A DNA stretch of 64,000 nucleotides, from positions 1 to 64,000 of the forward strand of contig JAHEFK010000001.1 in assembly GCA_024640225.1 (NCBI GenBank), written 5' to 3'. Made by a program: the position numbers and the translations under genes. Within the stretch, counting starts at the first letter, position 1; every line of letters starts with the position of its first letter. Under the pieces are notes generated by a model that was not told where the DNA came from, ran no database searches, and was given only the letters and a program-made list of their open reading frames with translations. Positions 16,838 through 27,335 of the stretch are shown piece after piece. The DNA comes from Bacteroidota bacterium. GTDB lineage: Bacteria > Bacteroidota > Bacteroidia > Chitinophagales > Chitinophagaceae.

Positions 16838-19363
16838 ATGATCAAAACATTTTTTGCTTTTATATTTTCACTTATAACGCTTACCACTGTCGCACAAACT
16901 ATTAGCATTCAGGGTAGGCTGAGAGATGCTAATAATGAACCTATTGCCTATGCAACTTTAAATTTAATGGATGCCGAGGCAAAGAAAGCAGTAGCTGGAG
17001 CTCAAAGTACAGAAAATGGTAATTTTTCTATTCCTGTTTCAAAAAAAGGAGTTTATTATATTACGATTAACACTTTAGGTTATGAATCGTATATCGGACC
17101 TAAAATCCGGATTAATCAATTAGATAGTTCTATTACAGTTGGCATAATTAAATTGACCACGCAAACAAAAAATTTAAAAATAGTAGAAGTAAAAGCAGAA
17201 AAATCCATGATGCAAATGGATATTGATAAACGTGTTTTTAATGTAGAAAAAAATACAACTACAAGCGGTGGCAGCGCTGCTGATGTTTTACAAAATGTGC
17301 CTTCTGTGGCTGTTGATTTGGATGGCAATGTAAGTTTAAGAGGGAAAGGAAATGTTACTATTTTAATTGACGGCAGACCATCGACAATGTTGGGAAGCGA
17401 TGTGGCTTCTGCACTTCAAAGCCTTTCTGCAAGTAGTATAGAAAGCGTAGAGGTTATCACGAATCCATCTTCAAAATATGATGCTCAAGGCATGTCGGGT
17501 ATTATTAATATTATTACCAAGCGAGATAAGAAATTTGGTTTGAATGGCGTAGGTACTCTTGGTATTGGCACACTCAACAAATATAATGGCAGTTTGAATT
17601 TGAATTTGAAAAATAATAAGTGGAATGTATTTGTGAATGCAAACGGAAGAATTAATAATACCTATAATTACGCTACTATCAATAGAAGCAATAAAAATGA
17701 TGCTATTCGTTCTAATAGTTATGAAGATAATGACAAGTATAGATTTGGGGGTATGGCGTCTATAGGTGCAGAATATACCTTTAGTAAGCAAGATGTTTTG
17801 ATGTTTACACAATCCTTAAACAGAATGAAATTTGGCAGTGACGCTAATACCTTGTATGAAGTTTTTAATGGTACAGCTCCAACATTATTGCAAAATAGAC
17901 ATGGCAATTTTGATGGCGGCCCTATTTCATTGACATCTGTCTTAAATTATAAACATAAATTTAAACAGCCTAAACAAGAAATCACTACGGATCTCTCGTT
18001 TTCGCAAACATGGATGAAACGTCAACAGGACTATGCTACAACAACAACTAATTTTCTGTTGATGCCACCAATGAATATTGAATCTAGTTTAAATCAGCAT
18101 GCTCCTGGGCAGGGCACTATGAATAATTTTACGGGTATGATTGACTATACCATGCCTATGTTTCATGGAAAAGGAAAAATGGATGCCGGTTTAAAAACGC
18201 AACGTAGCCATTTTGACAATAGCAATACGCCAACCAAAGATTTTGGTAACCCAAGTACGGCAACTACCGACACCAGCATGAAAAGTGATTATAATTACAC
18301 CCAACAAATTGATGCGGCTTATCTTAACCTTGCTAATACTAACGGCAAGTGGGGGTATCAAGCGGGCCTTCGATTAGAAAATGCACATTATAAAGGGAGT
18401 ACTAATATCTACTCCTTGCTGACATACGAAAATCATTTTTTGAATTTATTTCCTACTACCTATATTTCCTATCAAGTTTCCCCAAGTCAAACTTTTTACC
18501 TTAGTTATTCAAGAAGAACAAATCGACCAGGCTTTAGAGATATGATGCCATTTTTAGATTTGTCGAATCCTCAGGATTCAAGTATGGGTAATCCTAATTT
18601 AAAACCAGAATTTATTCACAATGCGGAACTAAATTATAATAAGCAATTCGAGAAAGGACATCAAATTATGTTTAGCACTTACTATCAATACACTGAAAAC
18701 CTAATAGAAAAATATAGAGTATTTTACAGCGATGGTACGAGTTTTACGCAACCTCAAAATTTAAATAAAGGCGAAACCTTTGGTGCAGAGCTTACAGGAA
18801 AAGTGCAAATTTCAAAGCCTTGGGATGCTAGTTTTAACTTCAATTTGTTTAAAACAAACATCATCAATAATTCCATTGCACAGGCTGTAAATACGAGTGG
18901 CACTAGTTGGTTCACTAAATTAAATACTACCTACAAATTGAATCCAGGCTCTTCTCTACAATTAAATGCAAATTACGAAGCACCAAAAGTATCTGCTCAA
19001 GGTAAAACACAAGAAGTATATTGGATTGACCTAGCTTTTAAAACTAGTTTCTGGAATACAAAAGGATCATTGACTTTGAGTATTTCTGATATTCTTAATA
19101 CTAGAAAATACACTACTATTTATGACTATAGTGTGTATTATCAAGTTAATTATAGAGATCGAGAAACACGCATTGCTAATATTACGTTTACTTATAGGAT
19201 TGGTAAGTCGGATGTAAAAGCAGCAAGTAATAAAAAAGGAAGATCAGAAAAAAATCAAACTTCAGAAGAAAAGAAAGCAAAGAGTAGAGATAATTTACTG
19301 AAGGAAGGAGATGATAATAATAACGAGGGAGGAAGTGAACAGCCAAAGCAGCCATCAAATTAA
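16838..19363 (+). CDS. TonB-dependent-receptor-like outer membrane beta-barrel protein
   Basis: Outer-membrane protein of 841 residues. A signal peptide covers about residues 1-20 (MIKTFFAFIFSLITLTTVAQ). It is followed by a carboxypeptidase-regulatory-like Ig domain (about 22-105, with GRLRDANNEPIAYATLNL). A plug domain contains ADVLQNVPSVAVDLDGNVSL and GMSGIINIITKR. The remainder is a large beta-barrel of the OMP_b-brl_3 type, with the typical SYSRRTNRPGFRDMMPFLDL and GNPNLKPEFIHNAELNY. After the apparent last strand (NITFTYRIGKSD) comes a charged, low-complexity tail of about 50 residues (Lys, Glu, Asn rich). The substrate is unknown. A DUF4197 gene follows after 17 bases. Confidence 0.9.
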   Translation: MIKTFFAFIFSLITLTTVAQTISIQGRLRDANNEPIAYATLNLMDAEAKKAVAGAQSTENGNFSIPVSKKGVYYITINTLGYESYIGPKIRINQLDSSITVGIIKLTTQTKNLKIVEVKAEKSMMQMDIDKRVFNVEKNTTTSGGSAADVLQNVPSVAVDLDGNVSLRGKGNVTILIDGRPSTMLGSDVASALQSLSASSIESVEVITNPSSKYDAQGMSGIINIITKRDKKFGLNGVGTLGIGTLNKYNGSLNLNLKNNKWNVFVNANGRINNTYNYATINRSNKNDAIRSNSYEDNDKYRFGGMASIGAEYTFSKQDVLMFTQSLNRMKFGSDANTLYEVFNGTAPTLLQNRHGNFDGGPISLTSVLNYKHKFKQPKQEITTDLSFSQTWMKRQQDYATTTTNFLLMPPMNIESSLNQHAPGQGTMNNFTGMIDYTMPMFHGKGKMDAGLKTQRSHFDNSNTPTKDFGNPSTATTDTSMKSDYNYTQQIDAAYLNLANTNGKWGYQAGLRLENAHYKGSTNIYSLLTYENHFLNLFPTTYISYQVSPSQTFYLSYSRRTNRPGFRDMMPFLDLSNPQDSSMGNPNLKPEFIHNAELNYNKQFEKGHQIMFSTYYQYTENLIEKYRVFYSDGTSFTQPQNLNKGETFGAELTGKVQISKPWDASFNFNLFKTNIINNSIAQAVNTSGTSWFTKLNTTYKLNPGSSLQLNANYEAPKVSAQGKTQEVYWIDLAFKTSFWNTKGSLTLSISDILNTRKYTTIYDYSVYYQVNYRDRETRIANITFTYRIGKSDVKAASNKKGRSEKNQTSEEKKAKSRDNLLKEGDDNNNEGGSEQPKQPSN

Positions 19364-19380
19364 AAATCAATTATAGCGTT

Positions 19381-20091
19381 ATGAAAAAGTATGTTTTAGG
19401 TATTATGTTGTTTGTGCTTGTAGAAGAAGTGCCTGCACAAAAAAATGGTTCTTCGATGTTGGCATCGAAATCGCAAAAATCAATCTTAGCGAATACTGAT
19501 ATTAGTAAAGGATTGAAGGAAGCATTACGAATTGGAATTCAAAATACCGGTAAACAATTATCTGCCGTTAATGGATTTTATAATGATGCGTTAGTTAAAA
19601 TAGTATTGCCTCCAGAGGCAGCAATTGTAGCAACCAATTTACAAAAAATAGGATTGGGCTATTTAGTGGATTCTGTTGTGTTATCCATGAATAGAGCTGC
19701 AGAGCAAGCAGCCATTCAAATTACCCCCGTATTTCTAACGGCCATTCAAAAGTTGTCTTTTCAAGATGCCGTTCAAATTCTTAATGGATCAGAACAAGCT
19801 GCTACCGATTATTTAAAAGTTAGCACCAGCGATTCTTTAAAAGTTGCCATTACCCCAATTATTAGCACTTCCTTACAACAAACGAAAACAGAAGAGGCAT
19901 GGAACACGGTGTTTAAGACGTATAATAAAATTCCATTTACCCAAAAGGTAAATCCTAATCTTACGAGTTATGTTACCGATCAAACACTTAAAGCTGTATT
20001 TTTAAAATTGGCTATTGAGGAGAAAGCTATAAGAACGACTGCTGCGGCAAGAACAACTCCAATATTAAAAACAGTTTTTGGTACTAAGTAA
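19381..20091 (+). CDS. DUF4197 domain protein, exported
   Basis: A 236-residue protein of the DUF4197 family, whose molecular function is not known. The start MKKYVLGIMLFVLVEEVPAQ looks like a signal peptide cleaved near residue 20, suggesting a periplasmic location. The DUF4197 core runs from about ISKGLKEALRIGIQNTGKQL through GFYNDALVKIVLPPEA to the C-terminal VTDQTLKAVFLKLAIEEKAI. It lies 17 bases after the outer-membrane receptor gene and is probably co-transcribed with it; whether they act together is not known. Confidence 0.85.
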   Translation: MKKYVLGIMLFVLVEEVPAQKNGSSMLASKSQKSILANTDISKGLKEALRIGIQNTGKQLSAVNGFYNDALVKIVLPPEAAIVATNLQKIGLGYLVDSVVLSMNRAAEQAAIQITPVFLTAIQKLSFQDAVQILNGSEQAATDYLKVSTSDSLKVAITPIISTSLQQTKTEEAWNTVFKTYNKIPFTQKVNPNLTSYVTDQTLKAVFLKLAIEEKAIRTTAAARTTPILKTVFGTK

Positions 20092-20149
20092 TACGATAAG
20101 TACTATAAATAATTTATTTTCGTAGATAAAATTTGAAATCTTAATAATC

Positions 20150-21703
20150 ATGGGCACTGAACAAGACGTAAAGACTATTTTAGATTGGTGGAATAATGAA
20201 GTAATTGATGATAAACATCTATTTACTTTAGCACCTAATGGTAGTTTATCGATTAATCCAACAACTTTTTTTCCTTCTAGAGAAATTGCAAATTTAACGT
20301 TGCAAAATGCAACGGTAGTTGTCACTTCATTAATAAAAAAGTACAAAGAAGCTAGTGCCAAAATTAAAGAGCTCCAAGAAGAATGGCAGTTAACCCCAGA
20401 GAAAGTAAAATTATATGGTAAAGTAGTGCGTTATAAAGAGTATTTATTAAAAGCCAATTTAATAGGCGATGTACCTAGTTTATTACAAATTTTAGATGGT
20501 TTTGAACAAGAAACCAAATCGCTTCACGAAGGTGTTGTTTTGCAAAAAGAGGCTATTTTAAAGAAACTTGCAATAGCCATTGAGGGGGGTAATTTCAAGT
20601 CTATTACGGAAGAGATAAAACTAATGAATGAGGAATGGAAATCTATTTCTGCTGCTGATTATATCCGTAATGATAAACTATGGAAGCAATTTGAAGCCTT
20701 GAAAAATGATTTTTTCGAAAAGAAGAAAGCGCATTTTGCTAATCAAGAAAAAGACTATATCAATAATCTTGATTATAAAATGGAATTGGTGGATACTGCT
20801 AAGCGTTGGGCTCTTTCTGATAATTGGAAAGAAGCTACCGTGTTTTTTAATAGTTGTATAGAGGAGTGGAAAAAAATTGGTCCGACGATGTATGAAAAGA
20901 ACGAAGCTTTATGGACGGAATTAATGCAATTGAAAACCGATTTTTTTAATAGAAAAAAAGATAATTACGCAAAAATTGAACAAGAGCAAAACAATAATCT
21001 ACAACTTAAATTAGCATTAATAGATCAAGCGGTTGCGATACAACATGAAACCAATTGGAATGAGACCACTCAAAAAATGCAGGATTTAACAGAGGAGTGG
21101 AAAAAAATTGGTAGAGTGCCCAACGAGAAAAGTGATGAAATTTGGGCTGCTTTTTCTGCAGCAAAAGATGTTTTCTTTGCGGCCAAAAGAGCCCATTTTG
21201 ATAGTTTAAAGATTTCATTAGAAGATAATCTAGTAAAAAAAGAAGCATTAGTTAGTAGAGCTTTACAATTAAAAGATTCTACTAATTGGCGTACAACAAC
21301 TGATGAGTTTTTGGAACTAATGGATGCTTGGAAGCAAATTGGACCAGCACCGCGACAACGAAATGAAGAATTGTGGGAACAATTTATAAATGCCAAAAAA
21401 ACATTTTTTGAACGCAAAGATGAAGATCGTGAGCGTAGAAAAAAAGCTGCTGTGGCTTTTGAAGCTAAACAAAAAGAGCAACAAGTTGCTTTCTTAAAGC
21501 AATTGAAAGAAGAATTGGCCGATGAAGAAGCTAAAATAGTCGAGTTTACAGATACCTTACAAAATTTGCAAGATGGACCTAAGAAAGAACAATTGAAAAC
21601 ACACTTGTCAAATTTAATAGAAGAAGGTAAGCATGTAATAGAAAAGAAAAAGCAATTGATTACTAAAATAGAACAAGAGCAGCAAACTGCAACTAAAGAA
21701 TAA
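20150..21703 (+). CDS. DUF349 repeat protein
   Basis: A 517-residue cytoplasmic protein built of several DUF349 repeats of about 70-75 residues. Each contains a recurring core such as WKKIGP, followed by a helix ending in FFxxKK (for example SCIEEWKKIGPTMYEKNEAL and DLTEEWKKIGRVPNEKSDEI). At least four repeats can be picked out between about residues 140 and 425. They are followed by a charged coiled-coil tail rich in Glu, Lys and Gln. DUF349 proteins are widespread in Bacteroidota and Actinobacteria without an established role. The gene ends inside a bidirectional terminator. Confidence 0.88.
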   Translation: MGTEQDVKTILDWWNNEVIDDKHLFTLAPNGSLSINPTTFFPSREIANLTLQNATVVVTSLIKKYKEASAKIKELQEEWQLTPEKVKLYGKVVRYKEYLLKANLIGDVPSLLQILDGFEQETKSLHEGVVLQKEAILKKLAIAIEGGNFKSITEEIKLMNEEWKSISAADYIRNDKLWKQFEALKNDFFEKKKAHFANQEKDYINNLDYKMELVDTAKRWALSDNWKEATVFFNSCIEEWKKIGPTMYEKNEALWTELMQLKTDFFNRKKDNYAKIEQEQNNNLQLKLALIDQAVAIQHETNWNETTQKMQDLTEEWKKIGRVPNEKSDEIWAAFSAAKDVFFAAKRAHFDSLKISLEDNLVKKEALVSRALQLKDSTNWRTTTDEFLELMDAWKQIGPAPRQRNEELWEQFINAKKTFFERKDEDRERRKKAAVAFEAKQKEQQVAFLKQLKEELADEEAKIVEFTDTLQNLQDGPKKEQLKTHLSNLIEEGKHVIEKKKQLITKIEQEQQTATKE

Positions 21704-21734
21704 AAAAGGTCGAGCAATTGCTCGACCTTTTTTT
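21702..21734. terminator. Bidirectional terminator between convergent DUF349 and porP-like genes
   Basis: A perfect 32-base palindrome (16-base arms meeting at CAATTG, core GGTCGAGCAATTGCTCGACC) is flanked by A and T runs. It overlaps the stop codons of both convergent genes and should terminate transcripts from both directions. Confidence 0.9.
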
Positions 21735-22779
21735 AATAAGCATCAGGCTCAAAAATATCTTCAAAGCGAGGGCACCGCATCATTTCTTTGTTATGAGGAA
21801 ATTTATAAAAGCCTCTCCAATTAATACTCAATTCATACGCACCAAATCCTTGGTTATAATTTTTTAAGGAGCTACTAGTAGCATCATAACTAATCGCAAT
21901 GGCATAATTTTTAAAATCACATTTTACAACACCAATATAAGCATCATTTACTCTGTTAAAAGCACCAATAGATAGAATTACATGATTTTTAGAATTGATT
22001 ACGCTGATAGGTTTAACATTCAGAAAAGCGCCAAAAACTAGTTCTTCAAAAGGATTTTGTTTGGTATAATTTACCAGCGCTGTAATACTTAAATTATGTC
22101 CAATGTTGGATTTAAATCCAGCATGTATACTCCATTTCCGATTAAGTTTTACAAACGATTCATTTCTAAACGTTTCATCTGGTTTATTTATATGATAAAG
22201 GCCAACACCTATATAGTAGTTAGCTTTATTTTCATATCCCATAGCGCCATTAAGCGACAAACCAGATCCTATATCATAATGCCTTAAGGTATTACTGGCA
22301 ATGGTTTCTCCAATGCTAGTAGTTATTGTTCCATTTTGATATTGGTTATCAAAGATCATTCTAGATGCATTAAATGAGCGCTGTATAAAACCACCAGAAA
22401 AACCAAAAGACAAATAGGTATAGTGATACTCTTCTAACAATTTATTGTAATTGAGCATCCCATAAAATTGACTATTACTCATATTAATAGTGCCTGCTTT
22501 GTCTATAGTTGTAAAAAGTCCATAACTGATAAAATCGCCACTTTGATTTCCTATGCTTTTCTTGGATTCTGCAGAGCAAACCATAGTTTGAAATGGCGCA
22601 GACAATGCACTCCATTGGTTTCTATATTGCAGATTGATTTTATAGTCGCCACTAAATATACCTGTTAAGGCTGGATTTCGAATTATATTAGCTTCATAGA
22701 ATTGAGATAGATGAGCATCTTGTGCTATGGCTGAAACAAATAAGAAGGAAGCTAGTAATGTGTTGATTGATTTTTTCAT
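21733..22779 (-). CDS. Type IX secretion system membrane protein, PorP/SprF family
   Basis: Outer-membrane beta-barrel of 348 residues with a signal peptide (MKKSINTLLASFLFVSAIAQ). PorP/SprF features include DAHLSQFYEANIIRNPALTGIFSGDYKINLQYRNQW at the N-terminus (shown here in part) and alternating beta strands to the end. In Flavobacterium johnsoniae SprF is needed to export and surface-attach the adhesin SprB, whose C-terminal domain is type B. Here the gene starts five bases after a gene for a type B adhesin, the arrangement expected for a dedicated substrate-specific partner. The stop codon overlaps the terminator palindrome. Confidence 0.92.
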   Translation of the reverse strand: MKKSINTLLASFLFVSAIAQDAHLSQFYEANIIRNPALTGIFSGDYKINLQYRNQWSALSAPFQTMVCSAESKKSIGNQSGDFISYGLFTTIDKAGTINMSNSQFYGMLNYNKLLEEYHYTYLSFGFSGGFIQRSFNASRMIFDNQYQNGTITTSIGETIASNTLRHYDIGSGLSLNGAMGYENKANYYIGVGLYHINKPDETFRNESFVKLNRKWSIHAGFKSNIGHNLSITALVNYTKQNPFEELVFGAFLNVKPISVINSKNHVILSIGAFNRVNDAYIGVVKCDFKNYAIAISYDATSSSLKNYNQGFGAYELSINWRGFYKFPHNKEMMRCPRFEDIFEPDAY

Positions 22780-22784
22780 AACGT

Positions 22785-25700
22785 TTATTTTATTAATGCG
22801 ATATCCCCTTTAACCTGAATTAAATCACCCGTAATACAAATAGCATCTACGGTATACACAAAAATATCATTGCCTAGTGGCGTATTATTAAATGTTCCAT
22901 CCCAACCGTTGTTATAGTCATTTGGAGAAAAATCGGTTCGTTCAAAAACTAAATTGCCCCATTTATTATATATTCTAAACGCTACAATATTTCTTAGCCC
23001 CACACCTCTCACTGCAAAAACATCATTTGCGCCATCTCCATTGGGTGTAAACGTATTGGGTAAAAAGACTTGGCTATTTTCACAACGTATATTAATACTT
23101 ACCGAATCATGTGCTGTGCAGCCAAATAGATTGCTTACGGTTATATGGTAAACAGTATTTTCTGTTGGACTAGCAATTGGCGTTGCACAGGTATTGCAAC
23201 TCAAACTTGAAGCGGGTGTCCATGTGTAGAAATTAATATTAGTTCCACTTGCCGTTAAAAGTACCGATGACCCTGCCATAATTGTTTGGCTTGTGCCGGC
23301 AATTAATATTGGTTTCGGGTTTACAGTGACAGTCAATTGTAGGGTATCAAAAGTACAGGTACCTTGATGAATAGCTACATAGTAGGTAGTTGTACTTGTA
23401 GGATAAACCCAAGGGTTGCTAATCTGTGAATTTGATAAATACGAAATTGGACTCCACGTATAACTAGTGCCACCATATGCATTTATTTGTACAGAGTCTC
23501 CTAAACAAATACTTTTCTGATTATCTATACTACTTGGTAATTTGGGCTGAACGGTAACGACTAAATATGCAGTATCTATACATCCATTAGCATTGCTAGC
23601 AATAATTGTATAGTTAGTGGACGTGAGTGGATTCACAAAAGGAGTGCTACAGTTACTACACGATAATCCTGTTGATGGATACCAGTTCGTAGTAATTGAA
23701 TTAGAAGTAATGGTTACCGTTTTGCCTTGCCCTTCACACAAGAATAAGTTGTTAGTCATACTAATATTATTGCCCTCTAGGATTGTGATTGTTTTGTAAC
23801 ACGTATCGGCACAACCAACATCACTGATCACAATAAGTCGCACCGAGAAAACACCAATATTGCTATACGTATGATTAGGATTTTTTAAATTACTGTTGGT
23901 ACCATCGCCAAAGTCCCACAAGTAGTTTGCTATTTGGCCACTTGATGCCGTAGAAGAATCCGTGAATTGAACAGTGCCTGATTTGCAAAACGTAAGTTGT
24001 GATGCACCAAACTTGGCACTCGTTTTTGTTACTTTAATAGTGTCAGTGCCTACGAGTGCAATAATACAGTTGGAGCCACTAGTCATCACTAATTTAGGAA
24101 CATAATTCCCTATCTGATTATAAGTATAGGTATAACTTGTAGTACTGCCTGAAGTAGTTGCAGTTACACCATTGCTAAAATCCCACAAAAGCGACTGGGT
24201 ATTATTGGTTGTTGCTGTAAATACGATGCTAGCATTTGGGAAACAGGCTTGCGTAGGTGTGTATGAAAAGCTACCCGTTGGTCCGTTTACTATAATTGTT
24301 TTAAAGGCCGAATCTATGCAGCCTATAGCATTGGTACTAATCAGTTTAATAATGTAGGTACCAGGATTTGAATAAATAATGCTAGGGTTTAACAAGGTGC
24401 TTGTTCCATTGTTTCCAAAAGTCCATAAAGAAGATGTGCTGTTAGTCGTTGTATTTGTTAGATTAACAATTAGCGGCGGACAAGAAGCAAGGGTATCACT
24501 TGCTATAAACGAACTTTTAATACCATTAATTTGAATCAAATTTGTTTTGGTAATGGAATCGGTACAACCTAAACTATCTGTTATTTTAAGTTTTACAGTA
24601 TATAGTCCGTTTTGAGCATAGGCATGCGAAGGATTTGCGGTAGCAGCACTTCCGCCATCTCCAAAGGACCAGTAGTAGGTCAATCCGTTTCCACTATAAA
24701 TAGAAGAATCAGTGAAATAAATCAATTCTTGATTGCATGCAATAACTTTATTTACACCAAATTTCGCTACTGGTTTGTTTACTTTAATATAGTTAATTTT
24801 TGTAATCGAGTCTACGCAATTATGTGATTCGGTAATTATGAGTTTAACAGCATATGATCCAGCATTGTTGTATATCGTATTTCCGTTGGGGTTATTGCTA
24901 ATAATACCATTTCCAAAATCCCATTTATAATTGATGATGCTTGCGCCCAATGCAGCTGTGCTGGTATTGTTAAATAGTACATTAAGTGGAGCACATCCTT
25001 GTAATAAATTAGCTACAAAATTTACGTTTGTGCCGTATATACTAACGTAGTTAATTTTAGTAATAGAATCTTTACAATTGTATTTATCAGTAACCACTAA
25101 TTTTATAGTATATACTCCCGAGTTTGTATATGCATGATAATTAGAATTGTTACTATTACTTGAATAGCTTCCATCGCCCCAATACCAAGTATAATTTATG
25201 TAATTGAGATTTGGATTGGCGGTATAATTACATGTCACAAACTTACAAGCACTTATTGTGCCATTAAATTGTGCTGTTAAATTAAAAATATCAACGGAAA
25301 GCGTATCGTAATGCACACATCCCGTTATAGAATTCATTGCTTTAAGTATTACTTGATACGTTCCATTAGATGCATAAGTATGTGTGGGGTTGGTTAAGGT
25401 AGAAGTGCCGCCATCTCCAAAATTCCATAGATAAGAAGTGGCCCCTATAGAATTGTTGGTAAAGGCGATCGTTTTTCTATCAGAACAGTTATTGAGTGTA
25501 AATGTAAATAAGGCTTTGGGAGGATTAACGTAAATTAAATTTTGGTATTTAGCTGTATCTACACAAGTTCCGTTCCCAGCAATTAGCATTACTGAAAAAT
25601 AACCTGTATCAACATAGGTATGGGTAAGGTTTGTACTATTGTTTGAAAAACTACCATCACCAAAAAACCAGGTATAGGCACTTGCTCCTGATGAAGTATT

Positions 25701-27335
25701 TACAAAAGAAACGGCACTACCAATGCAAATAGTGGTAGGACTCGCAGTAAAATTGGCTATAGGTGTAGTGCCTACAACAATTGTTTTTTGCTTTGAATAA
25801 CTACAACCATTAGCTAATGTGTAGTTGAGTGTAATGGTATAATTTCCGGGTGTTGTGTATGTGTTTGTGGGATTAGCGGCTGTGGAGTTTTGTGCATTAC
25901 CAAATGACCAATTATAGGACACAATACCAACACTTGCATTGGTATTGAGTGAAAAGGATGTAGTGTAAGGCGCACATAAATTAGCATTGGATAAATTAAT
26001 CGTATCTAACTCTTCAATAATAGTAACTGCGTTATATTGTACGGCAGTGTTTGAGCAACCTACACTATTGGTTACCGTTAACTGAACCGTAAACTGATTA
26101 TAGCTGTTATAAGTGTGTGTTGGATTGGGAGTAGTGGACGTTGTAAGATCTCCAAAATTCCACAAATAACTTACGATACCTGTTCCTGTGCTTGTATTCG
26201 TGAAATTTACAATGCCAGGAACAGCACATGGACTTATTGGGCTTGCAGTAAAAGCAGCTACGGGTGCTGGTTTTATGGTGATTATTTGTGTTGCAGAGTC
26301 TATACAAGATCCATTTTGAACTATTAATTTTACTGTATAATTTCCTGGATTACTATAAATATGACTTGGATTATTAGTCGTAGTAGTTGCGCCATCTCCA
26401 AAATTCCAAAAATAATTTCCTCCTATTGGTATGCTTGTATTGGTAAAATTCACTGGCGTATTTTGACATTGTGTGTTTCCTACCGAAAAACTAGCTATTA
26501 AATTATTAATGTTAATATAATTGGGTAAGATGAGCGTATCCTTACATCCCGTTGTGTTGATTGAAATAAGTTGCACTGTGTAGGATCCAAGGGCATTGTA
26601 GGTATGTGAAAGGGTATTGCCCAGCCCAGTAGTATTATCTCCGAAATTCCATAAATAACTAACTCCCGTTTGGTTGCTGCTCGCGCTAAAAACAGTACTA
26701 AAGGGGGCTGTGCAAGCACTCGTATTGCTTGCAGATATAGTAGTGGTGGGTTTGCTTATTAAAGTGATAAAATTTTGTTTTGTCAACGATTTAGAACATC
26801 CATTGCTATTGCTAATTAATAAGGTAACATTATAATTACCAGGATTTGTATAGGTGTGAATTGGGTTGGCTAAGGTAGAGGTGCTACCATCGCCAAAGTT
26901 CCACAAAAAGGTAGGATTGATGGTACCTGTACTTTGGTTAGTAAATTGAATTGTTTTTGGAAGGCAAACATTTCCAGAATCCGAAGCAGTAAACAGAATA
27001 TTTGGTGAAGCATTTACTGTGATATAGGCAACACTTGTTTTTGTATTTGAGCTTGTGCTATTGGATGCTGTAAGTGTAATGGTATATGTGCCAGGAGTAG
27101 TAAATACAGTTGAAGGATTTTGTTGAGTAGAGGTAACACTATTTCCAAAATTCCATTGCCATGCATTGGGGTTACCTGTGCTAGCATCATTAAATTGAAC
27201 AACTAAGGGAGCGCAGCCGTTGATAACATTGGAGTTGAAATTAGCTACAACTTGCCCCTGTATTTTCTCGAAAGAAAAAAAACAAATTACTAAAATAACA
27301 AGATTCAATATCTTGACTTTACTTGGTACATGCAT
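22785..27335 (-). CDS. Giant PKD-repeat adhesin with T9SS type B sorting domain
   Basis: Secreted cell-surface protein of 1,516 residues. A signal peptide ends near residue 28 (ILVICFFSFEKIQGQ). I count 14 tandem PKD domains over residues about 30-1188, each with a WNFGDG-type motif and a HTYxxxGxYxVxL motif. Three Ig-like modules follow (about 1189-1416), two of them with paired Cys (SCSNCSTP, SCNTCATP). The C-terminal 100 residues are a gliding-motility-associated type B domain: FLPNTFTPNGDGANDVF, FRIYNKWGNLVFE and the terminal VKGDIALIK. Substrates of this kind pass through T9SS and are usually attached via PorP/SprF, encoded immediately downstream. The ligand is unknown. The gene lies 26 bases after pdxJ, so it may be transcribed from the pdxJ promoter. 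Confidence 0.92.
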   Translation of the reverse strand: MHVPSKVKILNLVILVICFFSFEKIQGQVVANFNSNVINGCAPLVVQFNDASTGNPNAWQWNFGNSVTSTQQNPSTVFTTPGTYTITLTASNSTSSNTKTSVAYITVNASPNILFTASDSGNVCLPKTIQFTNQSTGTINPTFLWNFGDGSTSTLANPIHTYTNPGNYNVTLLISNSNGCSKSLTKQNFITLISKPTTTISASNTSACTAPFSTVFSASSNQTGVSYLWNFGDNTTGLGNTLSHTYNALGSYTVQLISINTTGCKDTLILPNYININNLIASFSVGNTQCQNTPVNFTNTSIPIGGNYFWNFGDGATTTTNNPSHIYSNPGNYTVKLIVQNGSCIDSATQIITIKPAPVAAFTASPISPCAVPGIVNFTNTSTGTGIVSYLWNFGDLTTSTTPNPTHTYNSYNQFTVQLTVTNSVGCSNTAVQYNAVTIIEELDTINLSNANLCAPYTTSFSLNTNASVGIVSYNWSFGNAQNSTAANPTNTYTTPGNYTITLNYTLANGCSYSKQKTIVVGTTPIANFTASPTTICIGSAVSFVNTSSGASAYTWFFGDGSFSNNSTNLTHTYVDTGYFSVMLIAGNGTCVDTAKYQNLIYVNPPKALFTFTLNNCSDRKTIAFTNNSIGATSYLWNFGDGGTSTLTNPTHTYASNGTYQVILKAMNSITGCVHYDTLSVDIFNLTAQFNGTISACKFVTCNYTANPNLNYINYTWYWGDGSYSSNSNNSNYHAYTNSGVYTIKLVVTDKYNCKDSITKINYVSIYGTNVNFVANLLQGCAPLNVLFNNTSTAALGASIINYKWDFGNGIISNNPNGNTIYNNAGSYAVKLIITESHNCVDSITKINYIKVNKPVAKFGVNKVIACNQELIYFTDSSIYSGNGLTYYWSFGDGGSAATANPSHAYAQNGLYTVKLKITDSLGCTDSITKTNLIQINGIKSSFIASDTLASCPPLIVNLTNTTTNSTSSLWTFGNNGTSTLLNPSIIYSNPGTYIIKLISTNAIGCIDSAFKTIIVNGPTGSFSYTPTQACFPNASIVFTATTNNTQSLLWDFSNGVTATTSGSTTSYTYTYNQIGNYVPKLVMTSGSNCIIALVGTDTIKVTKTSAKFGASQLTFCKSGTVQFTDSSTASSGQIANYLWDFGDGTNSNLKNPNHTYSNIGVFSVRLIVISDVGCADTCYKTITILEGNNISMTNNLFLCEGQGKTVTITSNSITTNWYPSTGLSCSNCSTPFVNPLTSTNYTIIASNANGCIDTAYLVVTVQPKLPSSIDNQKSICLGDSVQINAYGGTSYTWSPISYLSNSQISNPWVYPTSTTTYYVAIHQGTCTFDTLQLTVTVNPKPILIAGTSQTIMAGSSVLLTASGTNINFYTWTPASSLSCNTCATPIASPTENTVYHITVSNLFGCTAHDSVSINIRCENSQVFLPNTFTPNGDGANDVFAVRGVGLRNIVAFRIYNKWGNLVFERTDFSPNDYNNGWDGTFNNTPLGNDIFVYTVDAICITGDLIQVKGDIALIK
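23769..27248 (-). repeat. Array of 14 PKD-coding repeats
   Basis: Fourteen in-frame tandem units average about 249 bp (83 residues). Sequence divergence between units is considerable, so this is an old protein-repeat array and not a recent DNA duplication. Units near 25000-25100 and 24500-24900 share similar linkers (KINYIKV, KTNLIQI) and may be the most recent copies. Confidence 0.85.

Noticed and set aside
21070-21717. 215-codon open frame on the minus strand opposite the DUF349 gene
   Set aside because: It is the Cys/Ser/Phe-rich shadow of a Lys/Glu-rich coiled-coil gene and extends through the bidirectional terminator.
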